NCBI GenBank assembly: GCA_944383855.1
Contig: CALWRB010000017.1
Span: 1-64,000 of the forward strand
DNA length: 64,000 nt
Direction of reading: 5' to 3'
Source of the DNA: an uncultured Lachnospiraceae bacterium
GTDB taxonomy: Bacteria > Bacillota > Clostridia > Lachnospirales > Anaerotignaceae
The notes beneath the pieces were generated by a model that was given only the letters and a program-made list of their open reading frames with translations, was not told the origin of the DNA and ran no database searches. Position 1 is the first letter of the stretch. Every line of letters starts with the position of its first letter. Positions 33,642-41,955 of the stretch are shown piece by piece. A program made the position numbers and the translations under genes.

Positions 33642-34901
33642 ATGGAGAAAAAGGAAAGGCTGTGGGAAATTTTACAGACGCATCGGGAGGAAATTTTTGC
33701 AAGAGGCGATGCGTTTTTTCAGTGCGCAGAACTGGGGTTTCGGGAAGTGAATACAGCTAACGCTATCTGCCGACTGTTGGAGGAGTGGGGCGTCCGGTAT
33801 GAAAGAGATATTGCAGTAACGGGAATCCATGCGGTTTTGGGCGAAGGCAGTTATCACATTGCTTTTGTCAGTGATATGGACGCATTGCCCGCGCAATCGG
33901 GCGGCACGATTCATTCCTGCGGTCACAGCATTCAGACAACGCTTGCCCTCAGTGTAATACAGGCGCTCAAAGAAAGCGGCATTTTGGACGGAAGCGATGT
34001 GAAAGTAAGCTTTTTCTTTACGCCTGCGGAGGAGTTTATTGATTTTTCGTATCGCGATGCTCTGATCGCGGAGGGGAAAATCTCTTTTCGTTCCGGCAAG
34101 CAGAATATGATCGTACAGGGCTGTTTTGATGATGTGGACTGCGTCATCAGCGCTCATGCCAACGGGGAGAAAGACGCGCGTTTTGACATCGGCTCCACGC
34201 TGGCGGGTTTTCTTGCGAAAAAAGCCGTTTTTCACGGTGCGGCAGCGCACTCCGGCGTTGCGGCACATCTGGGGAAAAACGCACTGCACGGCGCGGTATT
34301 ATGCCAAAACGCGATCGCGTTTTTAAAAGACCAGTTTCCCGCAGAAGCGGGGATCCGTCTGCATCCTGTGCTGACAGAATGCCAAGGCGGCGTTAATACG
34401 ATTCCCTATGAAGCGGTACTGGAGATGTATCTGCGCGCGAATACCGCACAGGCGCTGTTTGACTGCAATGCGCGCACAGACAGATGCATTCGTGCCTCGG
34501 CAGAGGCTTTGGGGCTGGAAGTTTTGATTGAGGATACCGTGGGCTACCTGCCGCTTGCGCAGTCTAAGGCACTCAATCGGGTGGTGTATGAGAATATGCT
34601 GCCGTTTGCACGTTCCAAAGATGATGTGATTCAGGCGCCGATCTCCGGTGCGTCGGGCGATGTGGGCGATCTGGGGTATCTGCTGCCGACGGTGCAGTTT
34701 GGTTTTTCCGGCATTACGGGGCGTTTTCACAGTGACGAGTTTGTCATTACCGATCGGGAAAACTGCTATCTGCGCAGTGCGCAGGTGGTCTGCGGCGTGA
34801 TCGCGGATTTGCTGGAACAACCCGCTTTGCGGGTGTATCCCGAAGGGTTTTGGGAGAAAAAGGCGGACTATTTGCAAAACTGGCTGAACGTGAAGGATTG
34901 A
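33642..34901 (+). CDS. M20 family amidohydrolase
   Basis: The 419-residue protein belongs to the M20 metallopeptidases/aminoacyl amidohydrolases. Metal-site segments are visible as SDMDALP, IHSCGHSIQTT and FTPAEE, and GAAAHSG lies in the lid domain, typical of N-acyl amino acid or p-aminobenzoyl-glutamate hydrolases. The start at 33642 follows AAGGAGG at 8 bp; the longer frame runs back through tRNA-Gly and cannot be coding there. The substrate is not predictable, and it appears to be a single-gene unit. Confidence 0.88.
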   Translation: MEKKERLWEILQTHREEIFARGDAFFQCAELGFREVNTANAICRLLEEWGVRYERDIAVTGIHAVLGEGSYHIAFVSDMDALPAQSGGTIHSCGHSIQTTLALSVIQALKESGILDGSDVKVSFFFTPAEEFIDFSYRDALIAEGKISFRSGKQNMIVQGCFDDVDCVISAHANGEKDARFDIGSTLAGFLAKKAVFHGAAAHSGVAAHLGKNALHGAVLCQNAIAFLKDQFPAEAGIRLHPVLTECQGGVNTIPYEAVLEMYLRANTAQALFDCNARTDRCIRASAEALGLEVLIEDTVGYLPLAQSKALNRVVYENMLPFARSKDDVIQAPISGASGDVGDLGYLLPTVQFGFSGITGRFHSDEFVITDRENCYLRSAQVVCGVIADLLEQPALRVYPEGFWEKKADYLQNWLNVKD

Positions 34902-34953
34902 CGGATTTTTTTGCCGTTTTTTTGCTGTTTTTGCGCTTTTAAGACAATTTTCA

Positions 34954-34982
34954 TTGTTTTTTGAAAAATTTATGAATATAAT
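34954..34982 (+). promoter_or_regulatory. Promoter for the LCP gene
   Basis: TTGTTT (34954-34959), 17 bp, TATAAT (34977-34982). Confidence 0.82.
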
Positions 34983-35036
34983 GTAGAATAAAACCGAAAA
35001 ATTTGAGAACAATGCAGAGATGTGGAGGCACTTACT

Positions 35037-36092
35037 GTGGAGAAAAACGAAACAAAACCGAATCCTTCGCCGAAGTCTGCGGACAGGAAAAAACGCCTGC
35101 GGCGGCTGTATTTGAAAACGCTTTCCATTACGTTATGCGTGTTTATCCTGCTTGGCGCAGCGGCATACGGCGGATTTTTATATTTGATCGGCGATATGAA
35201 GCGTACCGAGATCGACGAAAGCACGTTATCAGCCAATGAGGAGCTGAAAGAGGAATTTGAGGAGGAAAAAATCGTCAATCTTGCCTTCTTCGGTGTGGAC
35301 AGCCCGACCAATCAGGGGCGTTCCGACGCGATACTGGTGGTTTCCGCCGATATCCGTGAGGGTGAGGTGAAAATGGTTTCCATCGCCAGAGATACTTATG
35401 TGGCAGTCCCGGGATACGGCAATACCAAAATTACGCATGCCTATGCCTACGGCGGCGCGGAGCTTGCGATCCAGACGTTAAATGAAAATTTCGGTCTGGA
35501 TATTACAGACTATGTCACGGTCAACTTTGACCAGCTGGCAGATGTGATCGACGCCTTTGGCGGAATCGATCTGGAAGTGACAGAGGAGGAGCGCTATCAG
35601 ATCAATGCTTACCTAAGAGAGGGCGAACCGTTACGGGAAAGCGGCATGGTGCATTTAAACGGACCGCAGGCAGTCAGCTATTCCCGTATCCGTAAAATCG
35701 GCGGTGATGACGCCAGAACAGAGCGGCAAAGGAAGGTCCTGACCTGCCTGTTTGAAAAAGCGCAGGAGATCAGTCCCCTGCAATACCCTGTGATGGTGAA
35801 AAATTTTGCGCCGTTGGTGGAAACTTCTTTGACGAATCAGGAGATACTGGAAATCGGTGCGATCGGGCTGAAAAGTCCGCTTTCTTTGGAGCAGGATGCT
35901 TTCCCGAATGATTATATCGAGCATGGCGGACAGTATATCGGTGAGCTTTGGTATTATGTATACGATCTGGAGCAGGCTTCGGATATGCTGCGGGAATTTC
36001 TTTATAATGACGTGCCGTTTTCCGAGTACGGTGTGACGGAAGAAACACCCTCGGATACGCAACAGCAGACTGCGCCGGAAGGAACAGCGTGA
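35037..36092 (+). CDS. LytR-CpsA-Psr (LCP) family cell-wall ligase
   Basis: The 351-residue protein has a basic cytoplasmic start, one membrane helix (about residues 23-50) and an extracytoplasmic LCP domain with FFGVDS, GRSDAILVV, the Arg-rich SIARDTYV and SYSRIRKIGGDDARTERQRKVL. LCP enzymes transfer polyprenyl-linked glycopolymers such as teichoic acids or capsule to peptidoglycan. I chose the GTG at 35037 because TGGAGG lies 8 bp upstream; the GTG at 35022 overlaps that site. The last 20 residues are a Thr/Gln/Glu-rich tail. Confidence 0.92.
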   Translation: MEKNETKPNPSPKSADRKKRLRRLYLKTLSITLCVFILLGAAAYGGFLYLIGDMKRTEIDESTLSANEELKEEFEEEKIVNLAFFGVDSPTNQGRSDAILVVSADIREGEVKMVSIARDTYVAVPGYGNTKITHAYAYGGAELAIQTLNENFGLDITDYVTVNFDQLADVIDAFGGIDLEVTEEERYQINAYLREGEPLRESGMVHLNGPQAVSYSRIRKIGGDDARTERQRKVLTCLFEKAQEISPLQYPVMVKNFAPLVETSLTNQEILEIGAIGLKSPLSLEQDAFPNDYIEHGGQYIGELWYYVYDLEQASDMLREFLYNDVPFSEYGVTEETPSDTQQQTAPEGTA

Positions 36093-36126
36093 AAAAATAA
36101 ATTATTCTTTTTTTTGCAAATCCTTC

Positions 36127-36154
36127 TTGACAAACCGAAAGAATGCAGTATAAT
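36127..36154 (+). promoter_or_regulatory. Promoter for the metNIQ operon
   Basis: TTGACA (36127-36132), 16 bp, TATAAT (36149-36154), directly before the T-box leader. Confidence 0.88.
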
Positions 36155-36174
36155 GAGGTATAAATCTGATATGG

Positions 36175-36476
36175 AATAAAGGCAGTGAAAAGAAGAGTAC
36201 GTTTGGAACGTTTTTCCAGAGAGTCCCGTAAAGCTGTGAAGGGATAGAACAGAACAGACGGAAGATGGTCTTGGAGCCGCATACCGAGAGGAAATGTTTT
36301 CCTTTAGGCTATGACGGGAGCGCCCGTGACAGCGCCAGGGTATCGGCAATTTGTTTGCCCGTACTTGTAGAGGCTGTAGCTGTGAGGCTGCGGCGAAAAA
36401 GGGTGGTAACACGAAGTTTATAACGGCTCTCGTCCCTTGGCATGATAAATTTTATGCAGGGTAGAGAGCTTTTTTA
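36175..36476 (+). promoter_or_regulatory. T-box riboswitch, methionine specific
   Basis: The leader has an AGAGAGT bulge motif (36219), a GCTGTGAAGGGA distal element, and the T-box core AGGGTGGTAACACG (36400-36413) that reads the uncharged tRNA end. The likely specifier is ATG at 36265-36267 in GGAAGATGGTC. A terminator follows: GCTCTC (36426-36431) with GAGAGC (36464-36469) plus T residues. Uncharged tRNA-Met would favour the antiterminator and turn on methionine uptake. Confidence 0.88.
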
Positions 36477-36535
36477 TTGTCGAAAAAGACTCGAGAAAGA
36501 AAATGCCGAAAGAAAAGGAGAAAGGAACGGTTCGG

Positions 36536-37555
36536 ATGGAACAGAATCAGACGATTATTTCGTTAAAAGGGATTACCAAAACCTTTTCCACCAGGAATGG
36601 TACGGTGGAAGCGCTGAAGGGAATCGATCTGGATATCAAAAGAGGAGAGATTTTTGGAATCATTGGTTTAAGCGGTGCGGGAAAAAGCACACTGGTGCGC
36701 TGCATCAATCTCTTGGAACGCCCCGACGGCGGTTCAGTCGTGATCAATGACACGGATTTGATGTCATTATCCGCTTCCGGGCTTCGGGAAAAAAGACGGG
36801 AGATCGGTATGATCTTCCAGCAGTTTCATCTGCTGATGCAGAAAACGGCGTTGGAAAATGTATGCTTCCCGATGGAGATCGCAAAAGTGCCGAAGGCGGA
36901 CGCGAAAAAACGTGCCGAGGAGTTGTTGGAGATGGTAGGTCTTGCAGACAGAATGTATTCCTACCCCGCGCAGCTTTCCGGCGGACAGAAGCAGCGTGTG
37001 GCGATTGCCAGAGCGCTTGCGATGTCACCGCAGGTGCTGTTGTGCGACGAGGCGACCAGCGCTTTGGACCCGAATACCACAAAGGGTGTATTGGAACTGC
37101 TCAAAGAGATCAACCGTAAGATGGGCATTACCGTCATTATCATTACACATGAAATGAAGGTCATTCGTGAGATTTGCCACCGCGTTGCCATCATCAGTGA
37201 CGGCGCGATCGCGGAGCTTGGGAAGGTGGAAGAAGTATTCCGCGCGCCGAAAACAGATGCCGGCAGAGCTTTGGTCTTTCACGAAGGCGACAGCAGGGAA
37301 GGGTACGATGGTCCTATGGAGAGATGCTATCGTATTGTATTTGATGAAAGCAATTCCAATGAACCGCTGCTTGGCAGTATGATGATCGAATGCGGTGCGC
37401 CGGTCAATATCCTTGCCGCAAATACCAGAAGCATCGAAGGCAAGGTATATGGACAGATGTTGATACAGCTGCCGAAAGACGCGGCACTCAGGGAAAAAAT
37501 GATTGCCAATCTGCGGGCAAAAGATATTTTGGTAGAGGAGGTAGACCATGTTTGA
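36536..37555 (+). CDS. metN: Methionine ABC transporter ATP-binding protein
   Basis: The 339-residue ATPase has Walker A GLSGAGKST (44-52), the LSGGQKQRVAIARAL signature, LLCDEATSALDP and a C-terminal NIL domain (about residue 262 on), which binds methionine and shuts transport when methionine is abundant. The ATG at 36536 is preferred over 36503 because AAAGGAG and AAAGGAA lie upstream of it. It overlaps metI by 8 bp and follows a Met T-box. Confidence 0.96.
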   Translation: MEQNQTIISLKGITKTFSTRNGTVEALKGIDLDIKRGEIFGIIGLSGAGKSTLVRCINLLERPDGGSVVINDTDLMSLSASGLREKRREIGMIFQQFHLLMQKTALENVCFPMEIAKVPKADAKKRAEELLEMVGLADRMYSYPAQLSGGQKQRVAIARALAMSPQVLLCDEATSALDPNTTKGVLELLKEINRKMGITVIIITHEMKVIREICHRVAIISDGAIAELGKVEEVFRAPKTDAGRALVFHEGDSREGYDGPMERCYRIVFDESNSNEPLLGSMMIECGAPVNILAANTRSIEGKVYGQMLIQLPKDAALREKMIANLRAKDILVEEVDHV

Positions 37556-38207
37556 TTCAGAGATGATTGCTTTGGTGGCACAGGCATTCGGCGAAAGTAT
37601 TTTCATGACTGTGGCATCTTCCATAATGGCTTATGTGATCGGTCTGCCGATGGGATTTATATTGGTAGCTTCGGAAGAAGGCGGTATTGCGCCGATGCCG
37701 ATGGTCAATAAAATTTTGGGCGCGGTCGTAAACTTTTTCCGCTCGATCCCGTTTTTGATCCTTTTGGTAGCGATCATGCCGTTTACACAGGCGATAGTCG
37801 GTACGGTTATCGGTGCGAAAGCGGCGACTGTGGTATTGGTCGTTGCGGCGGCGCCGTTTGTTGCCAGAATGGTGGAAACCAGTTTAAAAGAAGTGGACAG
37901 AGGTGTGATCGAAGCGGCAGAGTCTATGGGCGCAACCCCGTTTGAGATCATGCGCAAGGTTCTTTTGCCCGAGGCAATGCCTTCTTTGTTGTTGGGAAGC
38001 TCTATCGTGACCACAACGATTTTGGCATATTCCGCAATGGCAGGCTTCTGCGGCGGCGGCGGTCTGGGTGCGATCGCGATCAATTACGGTTATTATCGCG
38101 GCGATCGTGTGATCATGTGGGTTATGGTTGTGCTGATCGTGCTGATTGTGGCAGTGCTGCAAAGTGCGGGCATTTATATTTCCAAGAAAAAAGACAAGAG
38201 ATTGTAA
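37548..38207 (+). CDS. metI: Methionine ABC transporter permease
   Basis: The 219-residue permease has five or so hydrophobic segments and the EAA loop EAAESMGATPFEIMRKVLLPEA that docks on MetN. FFRSIPFLILLVAIMPFTQ is typical of MetI. It overlaps metN by 8 bp, with an AGGAGG inside the metN end, so translation is coupled. Confidence 0.96.
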   Translation: MFDSEMIALVAQAFGESIFMTVASSIMAYVIGLPMGFILVASEEGGIAPMPMVNKILGAVVNFFRSIPFLILLVAIMPFTQAIVGTVIGAKAATVVLVVAAAPFVARMVETSLKEVDRGVIEAAESMGATPFEIMRKVLLPEAMPSLLLGSSIVTTTILAYSAMAGFCGGGGLGAIAINYGYYRGDRVIMWVMVVLIVLIVAVLQSAGIYISKKKDKRL

Positions 38208-38263
38208 ACCGCTGTTTTTGCGGTTTTACATAAAAAAAGAGAGTATCAAGGAGGAATGGAACT

Positions 38264-39115
38264 ATGAAGAAATTTTTAGGTGTTTTACTGGCAAGTACAT
38301 TGGTATTTGCTCTGGCAGGCTGCGGCAGCAGTTCTTCCGATCAGGCTGAGAGCAATGATACCCAGCAGCAGGAAACAAGCGACGAGAGCGTAACCATCAA
38401 AGTGGGTGCTTCTCCCTCTCCTCATGCGGAGATTCTGCGTGCAGCACAGCCGATTCTGGCAGAGCGGGGCATCAATCTGGAAGTCGTAGAGTTCACAGAC
38501 TATGTGCAGCCGAACCTGGCACTGGATTCCGGCGATCTGGACGCAAACTATTTCCAGCATCTGCCTTATCTGGAACAGTTCAATGCGGATAACGATTTGG
38601 ATCTGGTTTCTCTGTGTGCGGTACACTATGAGCCGATGGCAATTTTTGCAGGCAATACTGCTTCTTTGGAAGAATTGGCTGACGGCGCACAGGTTGGCGT
38701 GCCTAACGACCCCACGAATGAAGCAAGAGCATTGCTGCTGTTAGAAGCAAATGGTCTGATTAAGCTCAAAGAAGGCACAGGCATTGCGGCAACGAAGCTG
38801 GATATCGAGGAAAACCCCAAGAATCTGGAAATCGTAGAAATGGAAGCAGCTCAGCTGCCTCTGTCCATCGGTTCTTTGGATATCGCTGTCATCAACGGTA
38901 ACTATGCAATCGGCAACGGTTTGAGCCTGGACGATGCGCTGGCAAAAGAAGAAGCAGATTCCTTGGCTGCACAGACCTACAAAAACATCGTAGCCATCAG
39001 ACCCGGCGATGAAACAAGAGAAGAACTTGTTGCACTGCAGGAAGTAATGCAGAGCCAGGAGATCGCAGACTTTATCGCAGAAACAGTTGACGGTGCGGTT
39101 GGTGCGCGGAACTAA
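38264..39115 (+). CDS. metQ: Methionine-binding lipoprotein
   Basis: The 283-residue lipoprotein has an LAGC lipobox (Cys20), a Ser/Asp/Gln-rich linker, then an NLPA-family solute-binding domain with FTDYVQPNLAL, DLDANYFQHLPYLEQFN and VPNDPTNEARAL. It captures methionine for MetNI. AAGGAGG precedes the ATG. Codons are more uniform than in the neighbours, as expected for an abundant protein. Confidence 0.95.
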   Translation: MKKFLGVLLASTLVFALAGCGSSSSDQAESNDTQQQETSDESVTIKVGASPSPHAEILRAAQPILAERGINLEVVEFTDYVQPNLALDSGDLDANYFQHLPYLEQFNADNDLDLVSLCAVHYEPMAIFAGNTASLEELADGAQVGVPNDPTNEARALLLLEANGLIKLKEGTGIAATKLDIEENPKNLEIVEMEAAQLPLSIGSLDIAVINGNYAIGNGLSLDDALAKEEADSLAAQTYKNIVAIRPGDETREELVALQEVMQSQEIADFIAETVDGAVGARN

Positions 39116-39162
39116 AAAAATACAATCAGACGGCAGAACGAAAGGTTTTGCCGCACGAAAAG

Positions 39163-39194
39163 AAGGTGTCGACGAGAGTCGGCACCTTTTTTTG
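39163..39194 (+). terminator. Terminator after metQ
   Basis: AAGGTGTCGAC (39163-39173) pairs with GTCGGCACCTT (39178-39188), with one G-T pair, followed by T residues. Confidence 0.9.
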
Positions 39195-39307
39195 ATTCCC
39201 AAATAGGAATGCGCGGCAAACGTCGAGTGGGTTTTTGCTGACAGAATACCATATTTTTAAAAAGTGGTATCGGGTGGAAAGAAGAAAGAAAAAAAGTCGT
39301 CTATATC

Positions 39308-39346
39308 AAAAACACAGCCCGAAAACAAATTCGGACTGTGTTTTTT
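39308..39346. terminator. Bidirectional terminator
   Basis: AACACAGCCCGAA (39311-39323) pairs with TTCGGACTGTGTT (39330-39342) with one mismatch, A-rich upstream and T-rich downstream. It probably ends the minus-strand nrdD-nrdG-dut-cls run. Confidence 0.85.
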
Positions 39347-39363
39347 GATTCGGTTTTATTCTG

Positions 39364-40953
39364 TTACATCAGCGGTGCGATGACTTTCAGCATCGCGCCT
39401 GCCGCTCTGGTGAGGATACCTTGTGCTTTTACATCTTCCATAGTGATCTGCTGGCATTTTTCCAGTGTGCGGATAAAATCCTCATCGATATCCGCAATCG
39501 CAGGGACATCATGCAGATATGCCGCGCACTCAAAATGTAAGTATAAACTGCGGTAATCCAGATTGACAGTACCGACAACGGCTTTTTTATGGTCGCTGAC
39601 AAACATTTTGGCATGGACAAAACCCGGCGTGTATTCATAAATTTTAACACCTGCCGCAAGCAGTTCTTTGTAATGCGTTTTTGCCAGAACGAAGGTATAT
39701 TGCTTATCCGGGATATGCGGCAGAATCAGCCGTACGTCGATGCCGCGTTTTGCGGCAAATGTCAATGCGGTCAGCATTTCGTTGTCCAGTATCAGATAAG
39801 GCGTCATAATGTAAACATATTCCTTTGCCTGCTGTAAAAGGTTTAGATAAATCATCTCGCCGACTTTTTCGTCATCTAACGGGCTGTCGCCGAAGGGGAT
39901 CACATAGCCTTTGGCAGGCGGTGAGGAATTAGGTGCAAGCAGATACGGCTCGTAAATACGCTCTTTCTGTGTCGCGTTCCACATCTGTAAAAACATATAC
40001 GTTAAGCTGCGTACCGCATCTCCTTGCAGCATCACGGCAGTATCTTTCCAATGCCCGAAGCGTTTTTTCTTGTTGATGTACTCATCTGCCAGATTGATGC
40101 CGCCGGTAAAGCCGATTTCTCCGTCAATGACCAGTATCTTGCGGTGGTCACGGTTGTTATAATGCGTGGAAACCAAAGGGTGGATCGGCGCAAAGACTTT
40201 GCATTGAATACCCTGCTGACGCAGTTTTTTAGGGTACTGCATCGGCAAGGTGGAAAATGCGCAGGTACCGTCGTACATCACTCGCACATCAACGCCTTCT
40301 TTTGCCTTTTGGATCAGGATATGCAGCAGTTTGCCCCACATTTCGCCTTCTTCAATGATAAAGTATTCCAGAAATATAAATTTTTTTGCCTTTTGCAGCT
40401 GAATCAGCATTTCCTCTAACATCTGCTCGCCCAAAGCAAGATATTTGACGGTTGTGTTTTCATAAATCGGAAAACCGCCGAATCTTTCGGTATAGCAGGC
40501 GGTATGGTATAGGTCGGGGTCTGTTTTTTTCAGTTGCTGCAATAGCTCTGTCGGGTGCGTGACGTATGCCGCGCTTTCCTGCAGGACTTTTTGCATCAGG
40601 CGCTGTTCCGCGCGATGACCGAGGTCCAGCTGTATGAACCAATACATCGCCGCTCCGAAAATAGGTGCCACCGCGATCACAACACCCCAAGAGAGCTTGA
40701 CCGCTGGGTTATGCGAAGTATTCAGCAAATAAATCAGCATCAGAATGCGTAAGAGGACAGCACCGCCGAAAAACAGATAAACATACTGCTCCAATACCTG
40801 AAAAGCGGAAAAAAGCAATGCCACCTGCAGCAAAAGCAACAGTATAATGACAGTGGTACGTCCGCAAATGACTTGAATGATATTGCGTTTGCCGTTTTTG
40901 AGCAGTCTGGTCACTCCGCCAGAGTCCTGTGTGTATTTCAAAGAAGAAAACAT
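39364..40953 (-). CDS. cls: Cardiolipin synthase
   Basis: The 529-residue phospholipase D family protein has two or three N-terminal membrane helices. Its two HKD-type catalytic motifs are HYNNRDHRKILVIDG (first copy, with Arg at the middle position) and HAKMFVSDHKKAVVGTVNLD. It joins two phosphatidylglycerol molecules into cardiolipin at the membrane. The ATG at 40953 has GGGAGG at 8 bp. It is last in the nrdD-nrdG-dut-cls run. Confidence 0.93.
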   Translation of the reverse strand: MFSSLKYTQDSGGVTRLLKNGKRNIIQVICGRTTVIILLLLLQVALLFSAFQVLEQYVYLFFGGAVLLRILMLIYLLNTSHNPAVKLSWGVVIAVAPIFGAAMYWFIQLDLGHRAEQRLMQKVLQESAAYVTHPTELLQQLKKTDPDLYHTACYTERFGGFPIYENTTVKYLALGEQMLEEMLIQLQKAKKFIFLEYFIIEEGEMWGKLLHILIQKAKEGVDVRVMYDGTCAFSTLPMQYPKKLRQQGIQCKVFAPIHPLVSTHYNNRDHRKILVIDGEIGFTGGINLADEYINKKKRFGHWKDTAVMLQGDAVRSLTYMFLQMWNATQKERIYEPYLLAPNSSPPAKGYVIPFGDSPLDDEKVGEMIYLNLLQQAKEYVYIMTPYLILDNEMLTALTFAAKRGIDVRLILPHIPDKQYTFVLAKTHYKELLAAGVKIYEYTPGFVHAKMFVSDHKKAVVGTVNLDYRSLYLHFECAAYLHDVPAIADIDEDFIRTLEKCQQITMEDVKAQGILTRAAGAMLKVIAPLM

Positions 40954-40988
40954 ACCCAAAGCCTCCCTTTTTTATTTCATGGACGGCT

Positions 40989-41423
40989 TTATTGCTTGCC
41001 GGTAGAACCAATACCGCCGCGGTCCGTGTTGCCCAAGGATCCCGTTTCGGTGAAGGTAAGTGCCGGTTGATGGGCGAAAATACGGAACTGGCAGATGCGG
41101 TCGTTGCATTCGATTACGGTATCGCGCATCGCAAGGGCAGGGAAAAACCACTGGTCATGATCCCCGCAGTAGCTTTCGTCCACAATGCCGCAGTGATTGG
41201 TCTGCAAAATACCGAAATTCTTGAAAGTAGAGCTTCTGGGGACGATATGCGCCTCATACCCCTTGGGCAGCTGCATCGCAACACCCAAAGGGATCAGTCG
41301 GAATTCCCCTGCTTTTAATTCCACCCGCTCTGCCGCGCGCAAATCGATCCAATCGGACTTTCCGTCGATATAGCGCAGTTTCTCAATGCGGTCGCTGAGG
41401 TATTTGATCTTGATTTCTTCCAT
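40989..41423 (-). CDS. dut: dUTP diphosphatase
   Basis: The 144-residue trimeric-type dUTPase has motif 2 [11 protein letters not shown], motif 3 [10 protein letters not shown] with the catalytic Asp, motif 4 and the C-terminal P-loop-like motif 5 RGGIGSTG. It removes dUTP and supplies dUMP for dTTP. The ATG at 41423 follows AAAGGAA. Position behind nrdD and nrdG links it to deoxynucleotide supply. Confidence 0.93.
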   Translation of the reverse strand: MEEIKIKYLSDRIEKLRYIDGKSDWIDLRAAERVELKAGEFRLIPLGVAMQLPKGYEAHIVPRSSTFKNFGILQTNHCGIVDESYCGDHDQWFFPALAMRDTVIECNDRICQFRIFAHQPALTFTETGSLGNTDRGGIGSTGKQ

Positions 41424-41458
41424 AAAACACGATTCCTTTCTTGATTCGATAACGGGTA

Positions 41459-41953
41459 TCATTCCGCGGGATAAAGGTAAAGAATGCTTTGTGCCAGAGA
41501 TTTTTTCACATCGACGATCCGTTGGTTATAGCTGCCTCTCCAGTGCAGTTTCGGGTCTTTTAAGTCTTCTTCAAACTTGCCGTCAACCAGTACGTCCAGA
41601 TAGGGCATCACTTCCAGAGCGCTGACTTCTTCCCATAAATAGCCGGTATACAGCCAGATGTTTTTTTCGGGAAAGCGTTCCTTTACTTCTTTTGCCAATG
41701 CGGTCACGGCTTCACGGTTGGCGGGAAAAAGCGGGTCCCCGCCGCTGAAGGTCAGACCGCTGATATAATCATGATCCAGTGCCGCAAACAGTTCCTCTTT
41801 TGCCGCAGTGTCGAAAATGAGTCCGCCTTCCGGGTCCCAAGTGATGGGGTTTTGACAGTTTTTGCAGCAGTGATTACAGCCGCTGACCCATAAGACAACA
41901 CGCAGACCTTCCCCGTTTAGCATATCGTCTTTTGTAATATTATGGTAGCGCAT
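41459..41953 (-). CDS. nrdG: Anaerobic ribonucleotide reductase activating protein
   Basis: The 164-residue radical SAM enzyme has its [4Fe-4S] motif C26-x-H-x-C30-x-x-C33 followed by NP, as is usual in NrdG, and the TFSGGDP SAM-binding segment. It generates the glycyl radical on NrdD using SAM and an electron donor. It follows nrdD by 2 bp, so the pair is co-translated. Confidence 0.95.
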   Translation of the reverse strand: MRYHNITKDDMLNGEGLRVVLWVSGCNHCCKNCQNPITWDPEGGLIFDTAAKEELFAALDHDYISGLTFSGGDPLFPANREAVTALAKEVKERFPEKNIWLYTGYLWEEVSALEVMPYLDVLVDGKFEEDLKDPKLHWRGSYNQRIVDVKKSLAQSILYLYPAE

Positions 41954-41955
41954 CG

